DNA of 64,000 nt from Stappia sp. ES.058 (GCF_900105595.1 NZ_LT629784.1:1612001-1676000); one strand, 5' to 3'. Shown: positions 24,696 through 33,622, numbered from the stretch's first letter. Notes: generated by a model not told the origin, from the sequence alone. Program-made: numbers and translations.

Positions 24696-25346
24696 TCATA
24701 CCTTGCGCAAAGCGGCGCGCAGCTTTGCGCCAAGCACGTTCATCAGATCGATCCAGGCATCCTTGGAGAAATCCGCATAGGCGCTACCGGGCTGCATCCG
24801 CGCGACCCATGCGTCGAGCGACGCGGCCGGCGCGGCGTCCAGCCGCGCAAGGCGCATCCAGATTGTCACGAGGATCTGGAACCGATGATCGTTCATCAAC
24901 GGCGGCAAGCTTCGCTCGCGGCGATAGAGACCCTCGTTTCCGCTTTCCCGGCGCATCCAGTCCTTGAGCGCCTCGATCACCTTGGTCGCATCGTCGCCAT
25001 GACGCAGCCAGCGTCCGTGCGAGATCCCGGTCTGGCGCTTGACGAAAGCGATCAGCGCCGCATCGGAGGCATTCTCGACGATCCCGAGGTTCCAGGCCGC
25101 AATCCAAAGCGCCTGGAGCTTGGCGGCATAGGGCCCGGACAGGCGATCCGCACGGGGCTTTGAACCGCCCTTCGAAGACCGTTTGAAGCCCTGCTGTTCG
25201 AAGGCCAAAACAACCTTGCGTCGTTCCGCTTCGGTGAGATCCTTCGCCGACCGCTTGCCGGTCTCGCGCGCCAGAAAATCCCGATAGGTCTCGTCGTCGA
25301 GACCGAGTTCTTTCTTGGCGATGTGGATCGTTGCGAGCGTGCTCAT
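24696..25346 (-). CDS. gemA: GemA-like regulatory protein (Mu gp16)
   Basis: The product is 216 aa from ATG 25346, MSTLATIHIAKKELGLDDET. The motif KKELGLDDETYRDFLARETG and the later AKLQALWIAAWNLGIVENAS are diagnostic of the GemA (DUF1018) family, which modulates host gene expression and DNA topology in Mu. It overlaps the upstream small gene by 4 bp. Confidence 0.9.
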   Translation of the reverse strand: MSTLATIHIAKKELGLDDETYRDFLARETGKRSAKDLTEAERRKVVLAFEQQGFKRSSKGGSKPRADRLSGPYAAKLQALWIAAWNLGIVENASDAALIAFVKRQTGISHGRWLRHGDDATKVIEALKDWMRRESGNEGLYRRERSLPPLMNDHRFQILVTIWMRLARLDAAPAASLDAWVARMQPGSAYADFSKDAWIDLMNVLGAKLRAALRKV

Positions 25347-25522
25347 GACCACCCCCAGCGGTTCGCGAGGAAGTGCGGGGACGGAACCGCTTGCGATTGG
25401 TTCGGCCGGCTTTGGGACGGCGAGCGTAACGTGGGCTTGCGAACAGCGGGCCCGGTGTCGCGCTGGATCGCTTTCGCGAGATCCGCGAAGCTCTGAACGG
25501 TGGAGGCGTTGCGTTCGGTCAT
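25343..25522 (-). CDS. Small early phage protein, 59 aa, unknown
   Basis: It begins MTERNASTVQSFADLAKAIQ from ATG 25522, where one base is shared with the DUF3164 stop (TGATG). The end overlaps gemA by 4 bp. It is Ser/Pro/Arg-rich in the second half and probably partly disordered. No family recognised. The couplings on both sides support translation. Confidence 0.5.
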   Translation of the reverse strand: MTERNASTVQSFADLAKAIQRDTGPAVRKPTLRSPSQSRPNQSQAVPSPHFLANRWGWS

Positions 25523-26172
25523 CACGAGGCCCTCGCGAGATCGATGGTGACCGGCTGCCAAGTGCCGTCGGGCGTGTCCCGTTCGTAGAAGCGGATGTAC
25601 GTCTTTGAGCCGACAACGCGCATGGCCTGGCGGATCGCATCCATCGCGCGGCGCCAGCGCTCGTCCTCGATATCAAGGCGGAGCAGCATGAAGATCTCCG
25701 AACGGTTGATCTGACCTGCCTTGTCGGTGTTGAACGCGCGTGTGACGATCGCCCGGATCTCTGGACGACTGTCCGCCGCCCATTCGTTGAGACACTCGTC
25801 GATCAGTTCCTTGGCGATCTGGAGCTGCGGGCCGAAATCGATGAAGTCTGACACCTGCACCTGTACCTTCATGCAGCCATCGAAGGTCATGAAGGTCTTG
25901 TTGCCCTTTCGTCCGCCTTTGCTGACGCCATACTCCTGGGCGAGCAGCGCCTCGAACGCGCCGAGATCCTCGAATGTGTGCCCGCGAAACCGCGCGATCT
26001 GGTCGGAAAGCGCCCGCGCAAAGCCCATGATCTTGCGCACCGTCTCGTCTTCAAGTGCGTCTTCCGGCTTGATCATCTCAACCGGCACGAGCGAGCCTTT
26101 CGCATCGCGCATGTAGGTCTCGCCGTCGATCTCGCGTCGGCCGTCATCGGTCGTGGCGACTGTCTCGGTCAT
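25522..26172 (-). CDS. DUF3164 family early phage protein
   Basis: The product has 216 aa. The N-terminal EIDGETYMRDAKGSLVPVEM, then GGRKGNKTFMTFDGCMKVQV and FGPQLQIAKELIDECLNEWA, are the DUF3164 pattern, a protein conserved in the early operon of Mu-like phages. Its biochemical function is not established. It overlaps both neighbours at start and stop codons. Confidence 0.9.
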   Translation of the reverse strand: MTETVATTDDGRREIDGETYMRDAKGSLVPVEMIKPEDALEDETVRKIMGFARALSDQIARFRGHTFEDLGAFEALLAQEYGVSKGGRKGNKTFMTFDGCMKVQVQVSDFIDFGPQLQIAKELIDECLNEWAADSRPEIRAIVTRAFNTDKAGQINRSEIFMLLRLDIEDERWRRAMDAIRQAMRVVGSKTYIRFYERDTPDGTWQPVTIDLARAS

Positions 26173-26633
26173 AGATACTCTCCGTTTCGTTGGTCGAGGG
26201 CCGAGCGGCCCGGAGCCGGGTCGCCCAGCAGGGTCTGGTTCGGATCGCCACGTCCCGCTGGGGCATGAACGATCGGGACTTCGCGGTAACGCCGGAAGAT
26301 CGCGTCGCGCAGCGGTCTGGGGGTCGGCTTGGGCTCCGGGTGCGATGGTGGGGGTGCAGATACGTGCGCCGGCGTTGGCGCGGGTTCCGCCGCAAGTTGC
26401 TCTTCAAGGCTCGGCCCACTGTGCAGCGCGCGCATTTCCTCGCGATAGGCGAGCTCCAGATTGACCGCGTGGACCAGCCTCGCGATTGCCGCGACGAGAT
26501 CCGCACGCCGGGTCTGGCCGGTCATGATCTGCGCGGCCACTTCCTTCGCGGCAATCGCGGCCGGCGTGTCCTGCCGTGTGCCATCGAAGACGGCATCGAC
26601 GATTTCATCGACAAGATCGTGTAGCTCACTCAT
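26169..26633 (-). CDS. Early phage protein, 154 aa, unknown
   Basis: Residues 1-75 are helical (LHDLVDEIVDAVFDGTRQDT, AAIARLVHAVNLELAYREEM). The C-terminal half is Pro-rich and probably disordered (EPAPTPAHVSAPPPSHPEPK). ATGA overlaps occur on both sides. No family recognised. It may be a regulatory or host-takeover factor, judging only from its place in the early operon. Confidence 0.6.
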   Translation of the reverse strand: MSELHDLVDEIVDAVFDGTRQDTPAAIAAKEVAAQIMTGQTRRADLVAAIARLVHAVNLELAYREEMRALHSGPSLEEQLAAEPAPTPAHVSAPPPSHPEPKPTPRPLRDAIFRRYREVPIVHAPAGRGDPNQTLLGDPAPGRSALDQRNGEYL

Positions 26634-26899
26634 GCAACCGACCCTCCATCGCCGGAGGAATGCGGAACCGGACGCGGCACGATCGGCAGTCGAACCACCT
26701 TCCCGGTCTGCATGTCCGCCTCGGTGATGCGCGCCGGGCCGGCGACCTGACAGCTTTCCAGACTGTTTGCCCGCTTCAAAAGGTCGAGCAGCACCAGCTT
26801 GGTCATTTGCGTCTGCATGGCGCTCAGGTGAAGTTCGCCGCGCTCGTTGGTGGCGTCGTCGACCATGGAACGAAACTTTCGAAGTTCATCGCTCAGCAT
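26630..26899 (-). CDS. Early phage protein, 89 aa, unknown
   Basis: It begins MLSDELRKFRSMVDDATNER and is helical through about residue 50 (QTQMTKLVLLDLLKRANSLE), with a Pro-rich tail. It overlaps the upstream gene by 14 bp and the next gene by 4 bp. No family recognised. Confidence 0.58.
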   Translation of the reverse strand: MLSDELRKFRSMVDDATNERGELHLSAMQTQMTKLVLLDLLKRANSLESCQVAGPARITEADMQTGKVVRLPIVPRPVPHSSGDGGSVA

Positions 26900-27272
26900 C
26901 GCCGCCTCCCTTTACACGCGAGTGCGGGCAGCCCGACCGGCAGGCGCGGAACATCCGTACCCGGTGCGCGGATGTCGACGCGTAAGGCTTCTTCTGCCAG
27001 TCGAGACATTGATTGCGGGACAGATCGCCAAGCACAGGGCAGTCGACCGAAAGCCCCATCAGTGCACCGCGCACGCGTTCCTCGACCTTCTCAAGGTCGC
27101 CGGGATAGCGCGCGTTGATCACCTGACTGACGACGGCCGGCGAGTAACCGATGCGCTTGCCGGCACCGGTTAGCCCGTCTCGGTCGGCGAGCACCGCGAG
27201 TTCGGCAATCCAATCGGGAGCATCGACCCAGGCGGCAGCGGCCTTGTCGATCATCGGGATTGGCACCGTCAT
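26886..27272 (-). CDS. HTH-type small early phage protein, 128 aa
   Basis: It starts at ATG 27272 (MTVPIPMIDKAAAAWVDAPD), overlapping the upstream stop by 4 bp. The segment TGAGKRIGYSPAVVSQVINA followed by RYPGDLEKVEERVRGAL has a lambda-repressor-like HTH. The C-terminus has three cysteines (VDCPVLG, RNQCLDW, RACRSGC) that could bind metal. It may be an early transcription regulator. Confidence 0.68.
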   Translation of the reverse strand: MTVPIPMIDKAAAAWVDAPDWIAELAVLADRDGLTGAGKRIGYSPAVVSQVINARYPGDLEKVEERVRGALMGLSVDCPVLGDLSRNQCLDWQKKPYASTSAHRVRMFRACRSGCPHSRVKGGGDAER

Positions 27273-27901
27273 GACGACACCTCGGCAGCGACCGGCTCGC
27301 CGTGCAGGTTGTTGGTGTTCGGGTCGTAGACCACTTCCGTGCGAAGGATCTTTGGTGGCTTCGGCCCTGTGTTCATGGAGGGTTTCAAGCGCCACTTGGT
27401 CAGATGGCGCGGCCGTCCTGCCTCCAGGCAATGCAGGTAACCGGCTTGGGCGAGGTGTTTGATGTAGCTATGCACCGACACCGTCTTGATCAGGCGGTCG
27501 TCTGTCGAGGCGAACGCCGCCAGTTCTTTCGCATTAAACCCGTCGCGCAGAAGGTTGCGCATCGTGTTCCAGAGAAGCTGTTGAACAGACGGCGGAGCCT
27601 CCGTGCCGTCCCTGCGCAGGCGCGGCGCCTCGGCTCGACGCTCAACAAGTTGGTAGACAGTGCGCCGGTATCGCGGATCCGTGCCAGCTTGCCCGGCCAC
27701 CACAATAACTCCGGCTGCGCGCAGTCTGCGAAGGTAGTCACTCACGGAACTATCGCCGGGGTCGCAACACGCCTGATCGACGTCGTGTTTCGTGAAGGGT
27801 GCGCCGTCGCGGGTGAGGTCGAGAATGACGGACCACACGTGCTCGTATCCGCGCAGCACGGGCCGACCCTTGATCGTCTTGAGCTTGAGGACCGCCGCCA
27901 T
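27269..27901 (-). CDS. Early phage winged-helix-like protein, 210 aa
   Basis: Two wHTH-like segments are visible: APFTKHDVDQACCDPGDSSV with DYLRRLRAAGVIVV (about 35-70), and FNAKELAAFASTDDRLIKTV with SYIKHLAQAGYL (about 120-160). This suggests a DNA-binding role near the transposition genes. It shares one base with the MuB stop and 4 bp with the next gene. I do not know a family name. Confidence 0.65.
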   Translation of the reverse strand: MAAVLKLKTIKGRPVLRGYEHVWSVILDLTRDGAPFTKHDVDQACCDPGDSSVSDYLRRLRAAGVIVVAGQAGTDPRYRRTVYQLVERRAEAPRLRRDGTEAPPSVQQLLWNTMRNLLRDGFNAKELAAFASTDDRLIKTVSVHSYIKHLAQAGYLHCLEAGRPRHLTKWRLKPSMNTGPKPPKILRTEVVYDPNTNNLHGEPVAAEVSS

Positions 27902-28671
27902 CAGATCCGCCCTCCGCGCCGCCGGATAGGGGTCTCGCCGGTGAAGATCCGCCCGGTGTAGGAGGTTCGGTCAAGATCCTTGAGACCGTGATTGCGGGCG
28001 AACTGTCCGATCTCATGCAGGGTGGTCGCGATGCGCCGCGCCTTGCCGGCCGTCTGCTTCCGAATGTCGTTGAGCAGCTCTTCGGCAATGGCCACTTCGG
28101 GCACGAGGAAGCCGGCAAGCGTTACGGTGTCTTCGAGGTCGCAAGGCTGCGCCAGACGGAAATCCAGAACCCGGTTGTGCACCCGCTCGTGGGCTTCGAG
28201 CTTCTTCGGCAGAAGTTCCTCGCCGATCAGGACCACGGGCGCTTGCGTGGTTTCGTGGATGTCGCGGACGAACTCGATCATCTTGCCATCGACGAGCTTG
28301 TCGGCCTCGTCGATGATCAGCGGACGATTGGGAGCGTCTCCCATGCGGTGGATGATTTCATCCATCATCGCTGCCACCGTGCCGCGCGGACGCGGTTGCC
28401 CGAGTTCTTCCAGAAGCGCCTCGCAAAACCGCTTTTGTCGCCAGTAGTGACGAACCTCGATATAGACGGCGCCCGTCTTGTTCATGGCGTATTGCGCCGC
28501 GACCGATTTCCCGTAGCCGCTGTCGCCAGAAAAGACGCCGATCCCCGGCAGACCGACGCCGCGATCCTTGAGCGTCTCGATCAGCATCATCAGCGTCATG
28601 ACGTTCTTGAGCGGGGCGATCGAGCCTCGCCTGGGCGCTTCGCTCTTGACCATCGCCAGATTTCCAGTCAT
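27901..28671 (-). CDS. MuB-like transposition ATPase
   Basis: The product is 256 aa from ATG 28671 (MTGNLAMVKSEAPRRGSIAP), preceded by GAGG. Walker A is GDSGYGKS (49-56) and Walker B is PLIIDEAD (117-124), as in the MuB/TniB-type AAA+ ATPases that select target DNA and activate MuA. It is shorter than Mu MuB (about 312 aa) and lacks its long N-terminal HTH region. It lies just downstream of the transposase. Confidence 0.92.
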   Translation of the reverse strand: MTGNLAMVKSEAPRRGSIAPLKNVMTLMMLIETLKDRGVGLPGIGVFSGDSGYGKSVAAQYAMNKTGAVYIEVRHYWRQKRFCEALLEELGQPRPRGTVAAMMDEIIHRMGDAPNRPLIIDEADKLVDGKMIEFVRDIHETTQAPVVLIGEELLPKKLEAHERVHNRVLDFRLAQPCDLEDTVTLAGFLVPEVAIAEELLNDIRKQTAGKARRIATTLHEIGQFARNHGLKDLDRTSYTGRIFTGETPIRRRGGRI

Positions 28672-28736
28672 CAAAACATCCTCTTTTGACTTTGAAGGGC
28701 TCCGGTTCGCCGGGGCTCTTTTTTTGTGGGCAGCGC

Positions 28737-30911
28737 TCAGCCGCCGAAGTCCTCGCTCATCAACGCGAGCGCACGGTATTCCGGGCCGGCCTGATAGCCG
28801 CCGAGCCACATGGCATCGACGGTTTCGATCTCTTCGCCACGGGCAATGCGGTCTTCCAGATCGAGCGCGCGCTTAAACCGGAGCTGTGGCGTCTCCTGCG
28901 ACCGGATGGGGGTCACCTTCGCCTGCTTGGAAACCGGCGCCGTAAGTTCGCTCCGCAGCTCGGCCATTGCCTTGGCTTCATGGGTGCTCTTTTGGGGAGC
29001 CGCCGGCTCGGCAACGGCATCCAGCGCGTTTCGAATATCGGCGGTCGCGTGTTCGCTCTCGCGCCTGGGCAGTGACACCACGTTCGGAACGTCGCGCGCG
29101 GCAACGTCGAGAACCCGTTCGATCAGCGGGCGCCCCTTGGTGATCTCGCGAATGTGCCGCTTCGCTTCACGTGTTGCGGCGTCCAGGGTCTCGGACTGTG
29201 CTTCGCGCTTGGCCGCAAGCACCGTCGACGGGTGGATGCCGGCAAGCTCGGGACAGATCGCTTCGTCGATAAAGGTCCCGTCGCCGGCGTCGAAGACAAT
29301 CACGCGCCCGGCGTTGTTGGGGTCCATGCGAACGAAGACCTGGGTGCCGGGAAGGGCTGCGTTGATCACGTAATGGAAGTGATCGATCCGGATGCCTTGC
29401 TTGGTGACCGTCCGCAGGCCGTCCTTGCCGGCGACCGGCATGAGCAGGATGTCGAGGGCGCGCGCATCGACCGCGCGGATCTCCGCATCGGAAGCCATCG
29501 CGGCTTGAGCCGGCGTCTTGCCCTTGAGGGCTGAGTGCGGGCGGTGATTGTAGCGCGTCTCCGTCCAGGCATCGGCGAAGCGCTGCAATTCCAGTCCGGT
29601 CATGGACACGTCGAAGAGATCGGCGGTGTCCGCGCCGAGACGATCTGCGAAGCTCTTGCGGTCCTCGATCGCCTTCCGGTCGGCGACGTTATGGCCGACA
29701 AAGCCCGGCAGAAGCGTTGCGCAATCGTGCTGGAAGGTCTTGATGACGCGCTCGACGTGCCCCTTTTGTTGCGGGCTGTAGGCGTCGGACACGTCCATCT
29801 CGATATCGAGGGCGGCGAACAGACGTTTCGTGTCGTTGGCGACGAAGTCCGATCCGTTGTCGGTCTTGATCGTGTCCGGCACGCCCCATGCGAGGATCGC
29901 GCGGCGCAACAGCATGGCGACGGCGGAAGCGCGCGGGGTCTTTGAGACGTAGAAGATCGTGCGCCGCGTCGCGATATCGATACAGGCGTAGATCGCATGC
30001 CGACCGTCGGTGCAAAGCGCGTCCACCGGAGAGGCGTCGATCTGCCAGAGCGCATTCGGTTCGCGAATGTGCCGCAGTGCGCCGATGCCGGCCGGCGCCA
30101 TCGTCGAGCGGTACTTGTCCGGGTTCGACAGCTTCGTCAGGGCGACTTTCTCGGCCTCTTTAAGCCGCTTCAAAAAGTGCTGGAACGTGCGAACCGGAGG
30201 GATCTCGACGGATGCAATTTGCCCCTGTCGCTCGACCTGGAGCGTCTCGCCGAATTCGTCGCGGCAAAGGGTACGAATGTGATCGGCCGAGAGATGCGGT
30301 TGATGGGCGACAAGTGCGAAAATGAAGGCGCGAACGCCACCGCCGTTGGCCGCGTCGAGAACGCCCTTGCCCTTGCGAGCGGTGGAGCGGTCGACCGCCA
30401 ATGCATCGGCCTTGCCTGCGCGTTTCGCGGAGCGCCACCTTTGCAGGGAACGTTTGGACAGCTGGGGAACGGTATCCCTGATCCAGTCCTCGACTTCGAT
30501 CGAACGGGTGGTGTAGCGATCGGCGAAGATCTGCAGCCGGGACGAAAGCCCGAGCGTCAGGCCGGCCGAGAAGCTCTCGAACGCCTGGACGATGGCGAGC
30601 CGCGCATCCCGGTTGACGCGGGCGGTCTCGGTGCCGGTGAAGGTGAGCTTCGTATTGCCGTCGGCGTCCCGCGTCACTTCCCGCCGCACGGCGAGCGCGC
30701 GCCGCGTGAATTCAAGCTGGGCTTCGGTCGGGAAAAGCCGAAAATGGTACTCGCGACCGCCGCCGCCTTCCATGCCCTTGCGAAGGCGAGTGAGGAAGGG
30801 GTGGTCGGCCCATTGTTCGCGTTCTGCTAGCCGGCGGACATTTTGCTCCGTACCAGGCAATCCCGGCAGGCCAAGTTCGGCGGCCTCGCGTGCGGTGAAC
30901 CATTCCTTCAT
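28737..30911 (-). CDS. MuA-like DDE transposase
   Basis: The product is 724 aa from ATG 30911 (MKEWFTAREAAELGLPGLPG). The N-terminal Mu-type DNA-binding domain recognises phage ends or enhancer. The catalytic DDE triad is D292 (WQIDASPVDAL), D351 (IKTDNGSDF) and E387 (KGHVERV), with the D-35-E spacing intact. A Mu C-terminal beta-barrel and a C-terminal MuB-interaction tail follow. It catalyses replicative transposition. It overlaps the upstream gene by 4 bp. The longer frame to 31,067 is not coding. Confidence 0.96.
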   Translation of the reverse strand: MKEWFTAREAAELGLPGLPGTEQNVRRLAEREQWADHPFLTRLRKGMEGGGGREYHFRLFPTEAQLEFTRRALAVRREVTRDADGNTKLTFTGTETARVNRDARLAIVQAFESFSAGLTLGLSSRLQIFADRYTTRSIEVEDWIRDTVPQLSKRSLQRWRSAKRAGKADALAVDRSTARKGKGVLDAANGGGVRAFIFALVAHQPHLSADHIRTLCRDEFGETLQVERQGQIASVEIPPVRTFQHFLKRLKEAEKVALTKLSNPDKYRSTMAPAGIGALRHIREPNALWQIDASPVDALCTDGRHAIYACIDIATRRTIFYVSKTPRASAVAMLLRRAILAWGVPDTIKTDNGSDFVANDTKRLFAALDIEMDVSDAYSPQQKGHVERVIKTFQHDCATLLPGFVGHNVADRKAIEDRKSFADRLGADTADLFDVSMTGLELQRFADAWTETRYNHRPHSALKGKTPAQAAMASDAEIRAVDARALDILLMPVAGKDGLRTVTKQGIRIDHFHYVINAALPGTQVFVRMDPNNAGRVIVFDAGDGTFIDEAICPELAGIHPSTVLAAKREAQSETLDAATREAKRHIREITKGRPLIERVLDVAARDVPNVVSLPRRESEHATADIRNALDAVAEPAAPQKSTHEAKAMAELRSELTAPVSKQAKVTPIRSQETPQLRFKRALDLEDRIARGEEIETVDAMWLGGYQAGPEYRALALMSEDFGG

Positions 30912-31372
30912 CGCCGGAACCTCCACCTTGCTTCGAGGGAGGCCTTGCGTGCCGCGACGTCGCGCTCGTGCTCTTCGATCAGGTGCAGTTCGATCAGGTC
31001 GGCATAGCGCGCATCGACAACGACCAATCCGAAGCGCTCGACGATCGCTCCGAGAAGCCCCTGACAACCGGTCGCGTCAACCAGGGCGATGAATGCATCG
31101 AGAGGGATGCGGTGTTCCTCCGATGCCTCGGACGCCCATTTGTCGAGGGTGGTCTCAGAAACCGCCCGCCCGAGTGTCTCGGATATCTGTCGGGCGATCT
31201 CCGCACGCGACGCACCGCCTTCGCGTGCCTCGCGCAGTCCCCGCGACACCATGCGCGCGATCTGACTGTCGAGCGCGCCACGGCTCGACTGTTCTTCGCC
31301 GAGCCCGACCGTGACTTGCGGCGGGGTCCAGGAAAACAGGTCTTGCGTTTGGGTGTCGCGACGGCGGGACAT
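30908..31372 (-). CDS. Early phage protein upstream of transposase, 154 aa
   Basis: It begins MSRRRDTQTQDLFSWTPPQV. A helical central part (MVSRGLREAREGGASRAEIA followed by RQISETLGRAVSETTLDKWA) has an HTH-like arrangement. Proteins of this type precede the A gene in alphaproteobacterial Mu-like phages. It overlaps the transposase start by 4 bp. The function is unknown; it may be a regulator of transposase or DNA ends. Confidence 0.68.
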   Translation of the reverse strand: MSRRRDTQTQDLFSWTPPQVTVGLGEEQSSRGALDSQIARMVSRGLREAREGGASRAEIARQISETLGRAVSETTLDKWASEASEEHRIPLDAFIALVDATGCQGLLGAIVERFGLVVVDARYADLIELHLIEEHERDVAARKASLEARWRFRR

Positions 31373-31377
31373 GACGT

Positions 31378-32250
31378 TTAGCCTCGCTCCGCCAGCCAGA
31401 GATCGATGGCGTCACGATGTGCCTCGAAGAAGCGATGTTGCTCCGTTCGCTTGAGCCGTGAGAAACGATCCGACACCTTCTCCCAAGGCTTTGGCGTCTG
31501 TGCCGGCTGGGTCTTGTCGATGACGGCAATTGCATCGTCGATCGTTGTCGCCGTGGGTGGCTCCGCCAGCATGAGACCGATGATCTGCGCTTGCCGGTCC
31601 GGTGTCTGGTCCGCGAGTTTCAGGAGTTCGGACTGGTTGCAGGCCAAGGGGCTGTCGGCGATGCGATCGCGGATGTCGGGCGAGATCGTCGCGATCTTGA
31701 GCGCCAGATAGATCGCCCGCTGGCTCAGGCCGAATGCGGCCTGAGCTGCCTCCGAAAAGCAAACTGCCAACTTGGCACTTTGATCGTCGAGATCCCCGTT
31801 CGGCTGAATTCGTGCAATGTTTGCACTAATTCCGGCATCCGCCTTTTTCGCCTTCCTGCCGGGCTTCACCTTGCCATGCGCAGCCTCATAAATGTCGCGC
31901 CAGGCGCCGATCGCAACGGCGCGCTCCAGCGGGTTCAGCTCGAACCGCATCAGGTTCTCGCGGATCTCGCGCAACTGGATTTCTGCCGCGTCGGCGAAGG
32001 CATCGGGTGCATGGAGTATCGCCGGAATTTTCGTCCATCCGAGCAGCGATGCTGCAGCCAGCCGGTGCGCCCCATAGATCAGCCGATAGCGACCTTCCTC
32101 AGTCGGCCCGACCGCCTCGATCGGCGTCAGCAACCCCCGTTGATCGAGATCTTCCGCAAGGGCTTCGACGCGCGCCGGCAGCGCCTTGCGCAGGCGATTG
32201 GTCGAGTCGATTGCGGCCAGATCCAGATCCATGATGGTGTGTGCAGTCAT
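31378..32250 (-). CDS. ParB-like nuclease-domain protein
   Basis: The product is 290 aa from ATG 32250 (MTAHTIMDLDLAAIDSTNRL). The ParB/Srx N-terminal fold is visible (EALAEDLDQRGLLTPIEAVG, then YRLIYGAHRLAAASLLGW, the GxHR-type box). A helical region resembling the ParB KorB-like HTH follows (AQAAFGLSQRAIYLALKIAT). Such proteins occur in the early region of several Mu-like phages. The role is uncertain: regulation or DNA handling. Longer N-terminal readings are not supported. Confidence 0.82.
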   Translation of the reverse strand: MTAHTIMDLDLAAIDSTNRLRKALPARVEALAEDLDQRGLLTPIEAVGPTEEGRYRLIYGAHRLAAASLLGWTKIPAILHAPDAFADAAEIQLREIRENLMRFELNPLERAVAIGAWRDIYEAAHGKVKPGRKAKKADAGISANIARIQPNGDLDDQSAKLAVCFSEAAQAAFGLSQRAIYLALKIATISPDIRDRIADSPLACNQSELLKLADQTPDRQAQIIGLMLAEPPTATTIDDAIAVIDKTQPAQTPKPWEKVSDRFSRLKRTEQHRFFEAHRDAIDLWLAERG

Positions 32251-32380
32251 GTGTTTCGTCCCGGTGATCTTGTTGTGCCCCGAAAAAGCGGCCGGGCCTG
32301 TCGCCGCACGACCCGGCCAGTTGGGGAGGAAACGCGGGTAGCCCCGCCGCCCGGCCACTGACGCAGGTCGCGCGATCGCA

Positions 32381-32680
32381 TCAGGTCGGCACCTCGATTG
32401 CGTGCCAGGGTGCTCCGCCGATCCCGCGCGCATTGAGCCAGTCGGCTTCCGCTTGGGCTTCGCAGAGAGAGCCGAACCGGTGCGCGTCGCCCTCGAAAAA
32501 ACTGGTCTCGGCAACGACGACGGTTCTGCCGCTGTCGGCCGCGATCTGATGCGTCTTGCCCTTGTGGAAGTAGGTTTCGCCGCTGGCGGAGACTTTCAGC
32601 AACACGGCCTTTCGAGACCGTCCCGGCACCGCGAGACTGTTGTCAGGAAAAGCGCGGTTTGCAGACGGAAGAGCCGTCAT
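32381..32680 (-). CDS. Early phage protein, 99 aa, unknown
   Basis: It begins MTALPSANRAFPDNSLAVPG. The central part reads as beta-strands (AVLLKVSASGETYFHKGKTH, then GRTVVVAETSFFEGDAHRFG) and ends in a helix with a Trp. No family recognised. About 130 bp separate it from the ParB-like start. It is co-oriented with the early operon. Confidence 0.6.
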   Translation of the reverse strand: MTALPSANRAFPDNSLAVPGRSRKAVLLKVSASGETYFHKGKTHQIAADSGRTVVVAETSFFEGDAHRFGSLCEAQAEADWLNARGIGGAPWHAIEVPT

Positions 32681-32797
32681 TTCGACACTCCTTTGTCAGG
32701 ACGCCGACGGACGTTTTGCCTGTTCCGATCAAGCGGGGCGGCACTACGCTCGTGGCAGGTAGCCGGTTGGGCTGCGAAAGAACGATGGAGATGATCG

Positions 32798-33088
32798 ATG
32801 GAACAGACCGACATGGATTGGCTGCGCGAGCACCGCGAGAACGCGCGCGATGTGATCATGCGTTGCCTGGCGGCCGGCCTTGAGAGAGTGAAGCCCGGCG
32901 TCACCGCTGATGTTCGGGAGGCGGCCGAACGGTTGCTGTTCGATTGGCCGGACGGCACGCCGCCATATGTGCGCGCCTTCGCCGACGAGGAAACCCGAAG
33001 GCTCATCGCGCTGATCCTTCCGTCTGGCGAAGCTCGTCCAGAACCTCCGGCAGGACCTCGCGCACCGCATCGCGGACGGCGGCCCTGA
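32798..33088 (+). CDS. Small plus-strand gene inside the early region, 96 aa
   Basis: It begins MEQTDMDWLREHRENARDVI. A GGAG ribosome site lies 9 bases before the ATG, and the composition is balanced and helical. The minus-strand frames opposite are Ser/Arg-rich and look like shadows. Its last 86 bp overlap, in antisense, the end of the 62-aa early gene at 33,003-33,191. No family recognised. If real, it is transcribed against the early operon and could be a small anti-repressor or cargo gene. Confidence 0.55.
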   Translation: MEQTDMDWLREHRENARDVIMRCLAAGLERVKPGVTADVREAAERLLFDWPDGTPPYVRAFADEETRRLIALILPSGEARPEPPAGPRAPHRGRRP

Positions 33089-33191
33089 AATGGTCGTGCA
33101 TCTTGGCGCCGAGATCAGCCGTAACCTCCGCAAGCAAGGCTCCCTGAGCCTCCCGCTTCTTGGCGAGGATTTCGCGTGGCGACATGCTCAT
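33003..33191 (-). CDS. Small early phage protein, 62 aa
   Basis: It begins MSMSPREILAKKREAQGALL, and most of it is one long amphipathic helix (HFRAAVRDAVREVLPEVLDE). It overlaps the ner stop by 4 bp (ATGA), which argues for translation coupled to ner. No family recognised. Its 3' part is antisense to the plus-strand gene at 32,798-33,088. Confidence 0.58.
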   Translation of the reverse strand: MSMSPREILAKKREAQGALLAEVTADLGAKMHDHFRAAVRDAVREVLPEVLDELRQTEGSAR

Positions 33192-33484
33192 GCCGCCGCG
33201 CGGTCCTGGCCGCGATTGCCGCTGGTGGCACGCCGCGCATACCTGCTAGAAAGAATGCGGGTTTTCTTGATCGGATACCGATCGGGAAAGAGCTGTTCGA
33301 CGGGCACCTCAAGGAAGTCGGCAATCGCCTTCTCAGCCTTGCTGTTTTTGCGCGTCCAGATGTGGCCGAAGCTGTTGGGCTTCATTCCGATGCTCTCGGC
33401 CAGCGCGGAAAGTGTCATGCCACGCCGGTGCAGCTCGGCCTTGATGGAATGCTGGTCCCAGGCGGGAGGCGTTCCGGGCTTCAT
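33188..33484 (-). CDS. ner: Ner-like (Nlp family) transcriptional regulator
   Basis: The product is 98 aa. The sequence WDQHSIKAELHRRGMTLSAL, then AESIGMKPNSFGHIWTRKNS and EKAIADFLEVPVEQLFPDRY, is the Ner/Nlp family of lambda-like HTH proteins. In Mu, Ner turns down both the repressor and the early promoter to favour lytic growth. It is the first gene of the leftward early operon, divergent from the c-like repressor. Confidence 0.9.
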   Translation of the reverse strand: MKPGTPPAWDQHSIKAELHRRGMTLSALAESIGMKPNSFGHIWTRKNSKAEKAIADFLEVPVEQLFPDRYPIKKTRILSSRYARRATSGNRGQDRAAA

Positions 33485-33585
33485 GGGCTACCCCTTTCGA
33501 AACCGGCCTGCGGTAACAGGCCGGTTTCTTTGAACGGTTGATGTGAAACAACGGCCCTAAATCACGGGCCGATAAGATAGAGGTA

Positions 33586-33622
33586 AAACGCATACGCGCT
33601 TTTGTAAAGCGCAAATGCGTTT
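33586..33622. promoter_or_regulatory. Imperfect 37-bp operator palindrome at the repressor start
   Basis: Outer half-sites AAACGCAT (33,586-33,593) and its mirror ATGCGTTT (33,615-33,622) flank inner half-sites GCGCTTT and AAAGCGC. The palindrome ends on the base before the repressor ATG (33,623). It is therefore the likely operator shared by the repressor and the divergent ner promoter. The repressor has no room for an ordinary ribosome site, so it may be translated from a leaderless or very short leader. Confidence 0.7.
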
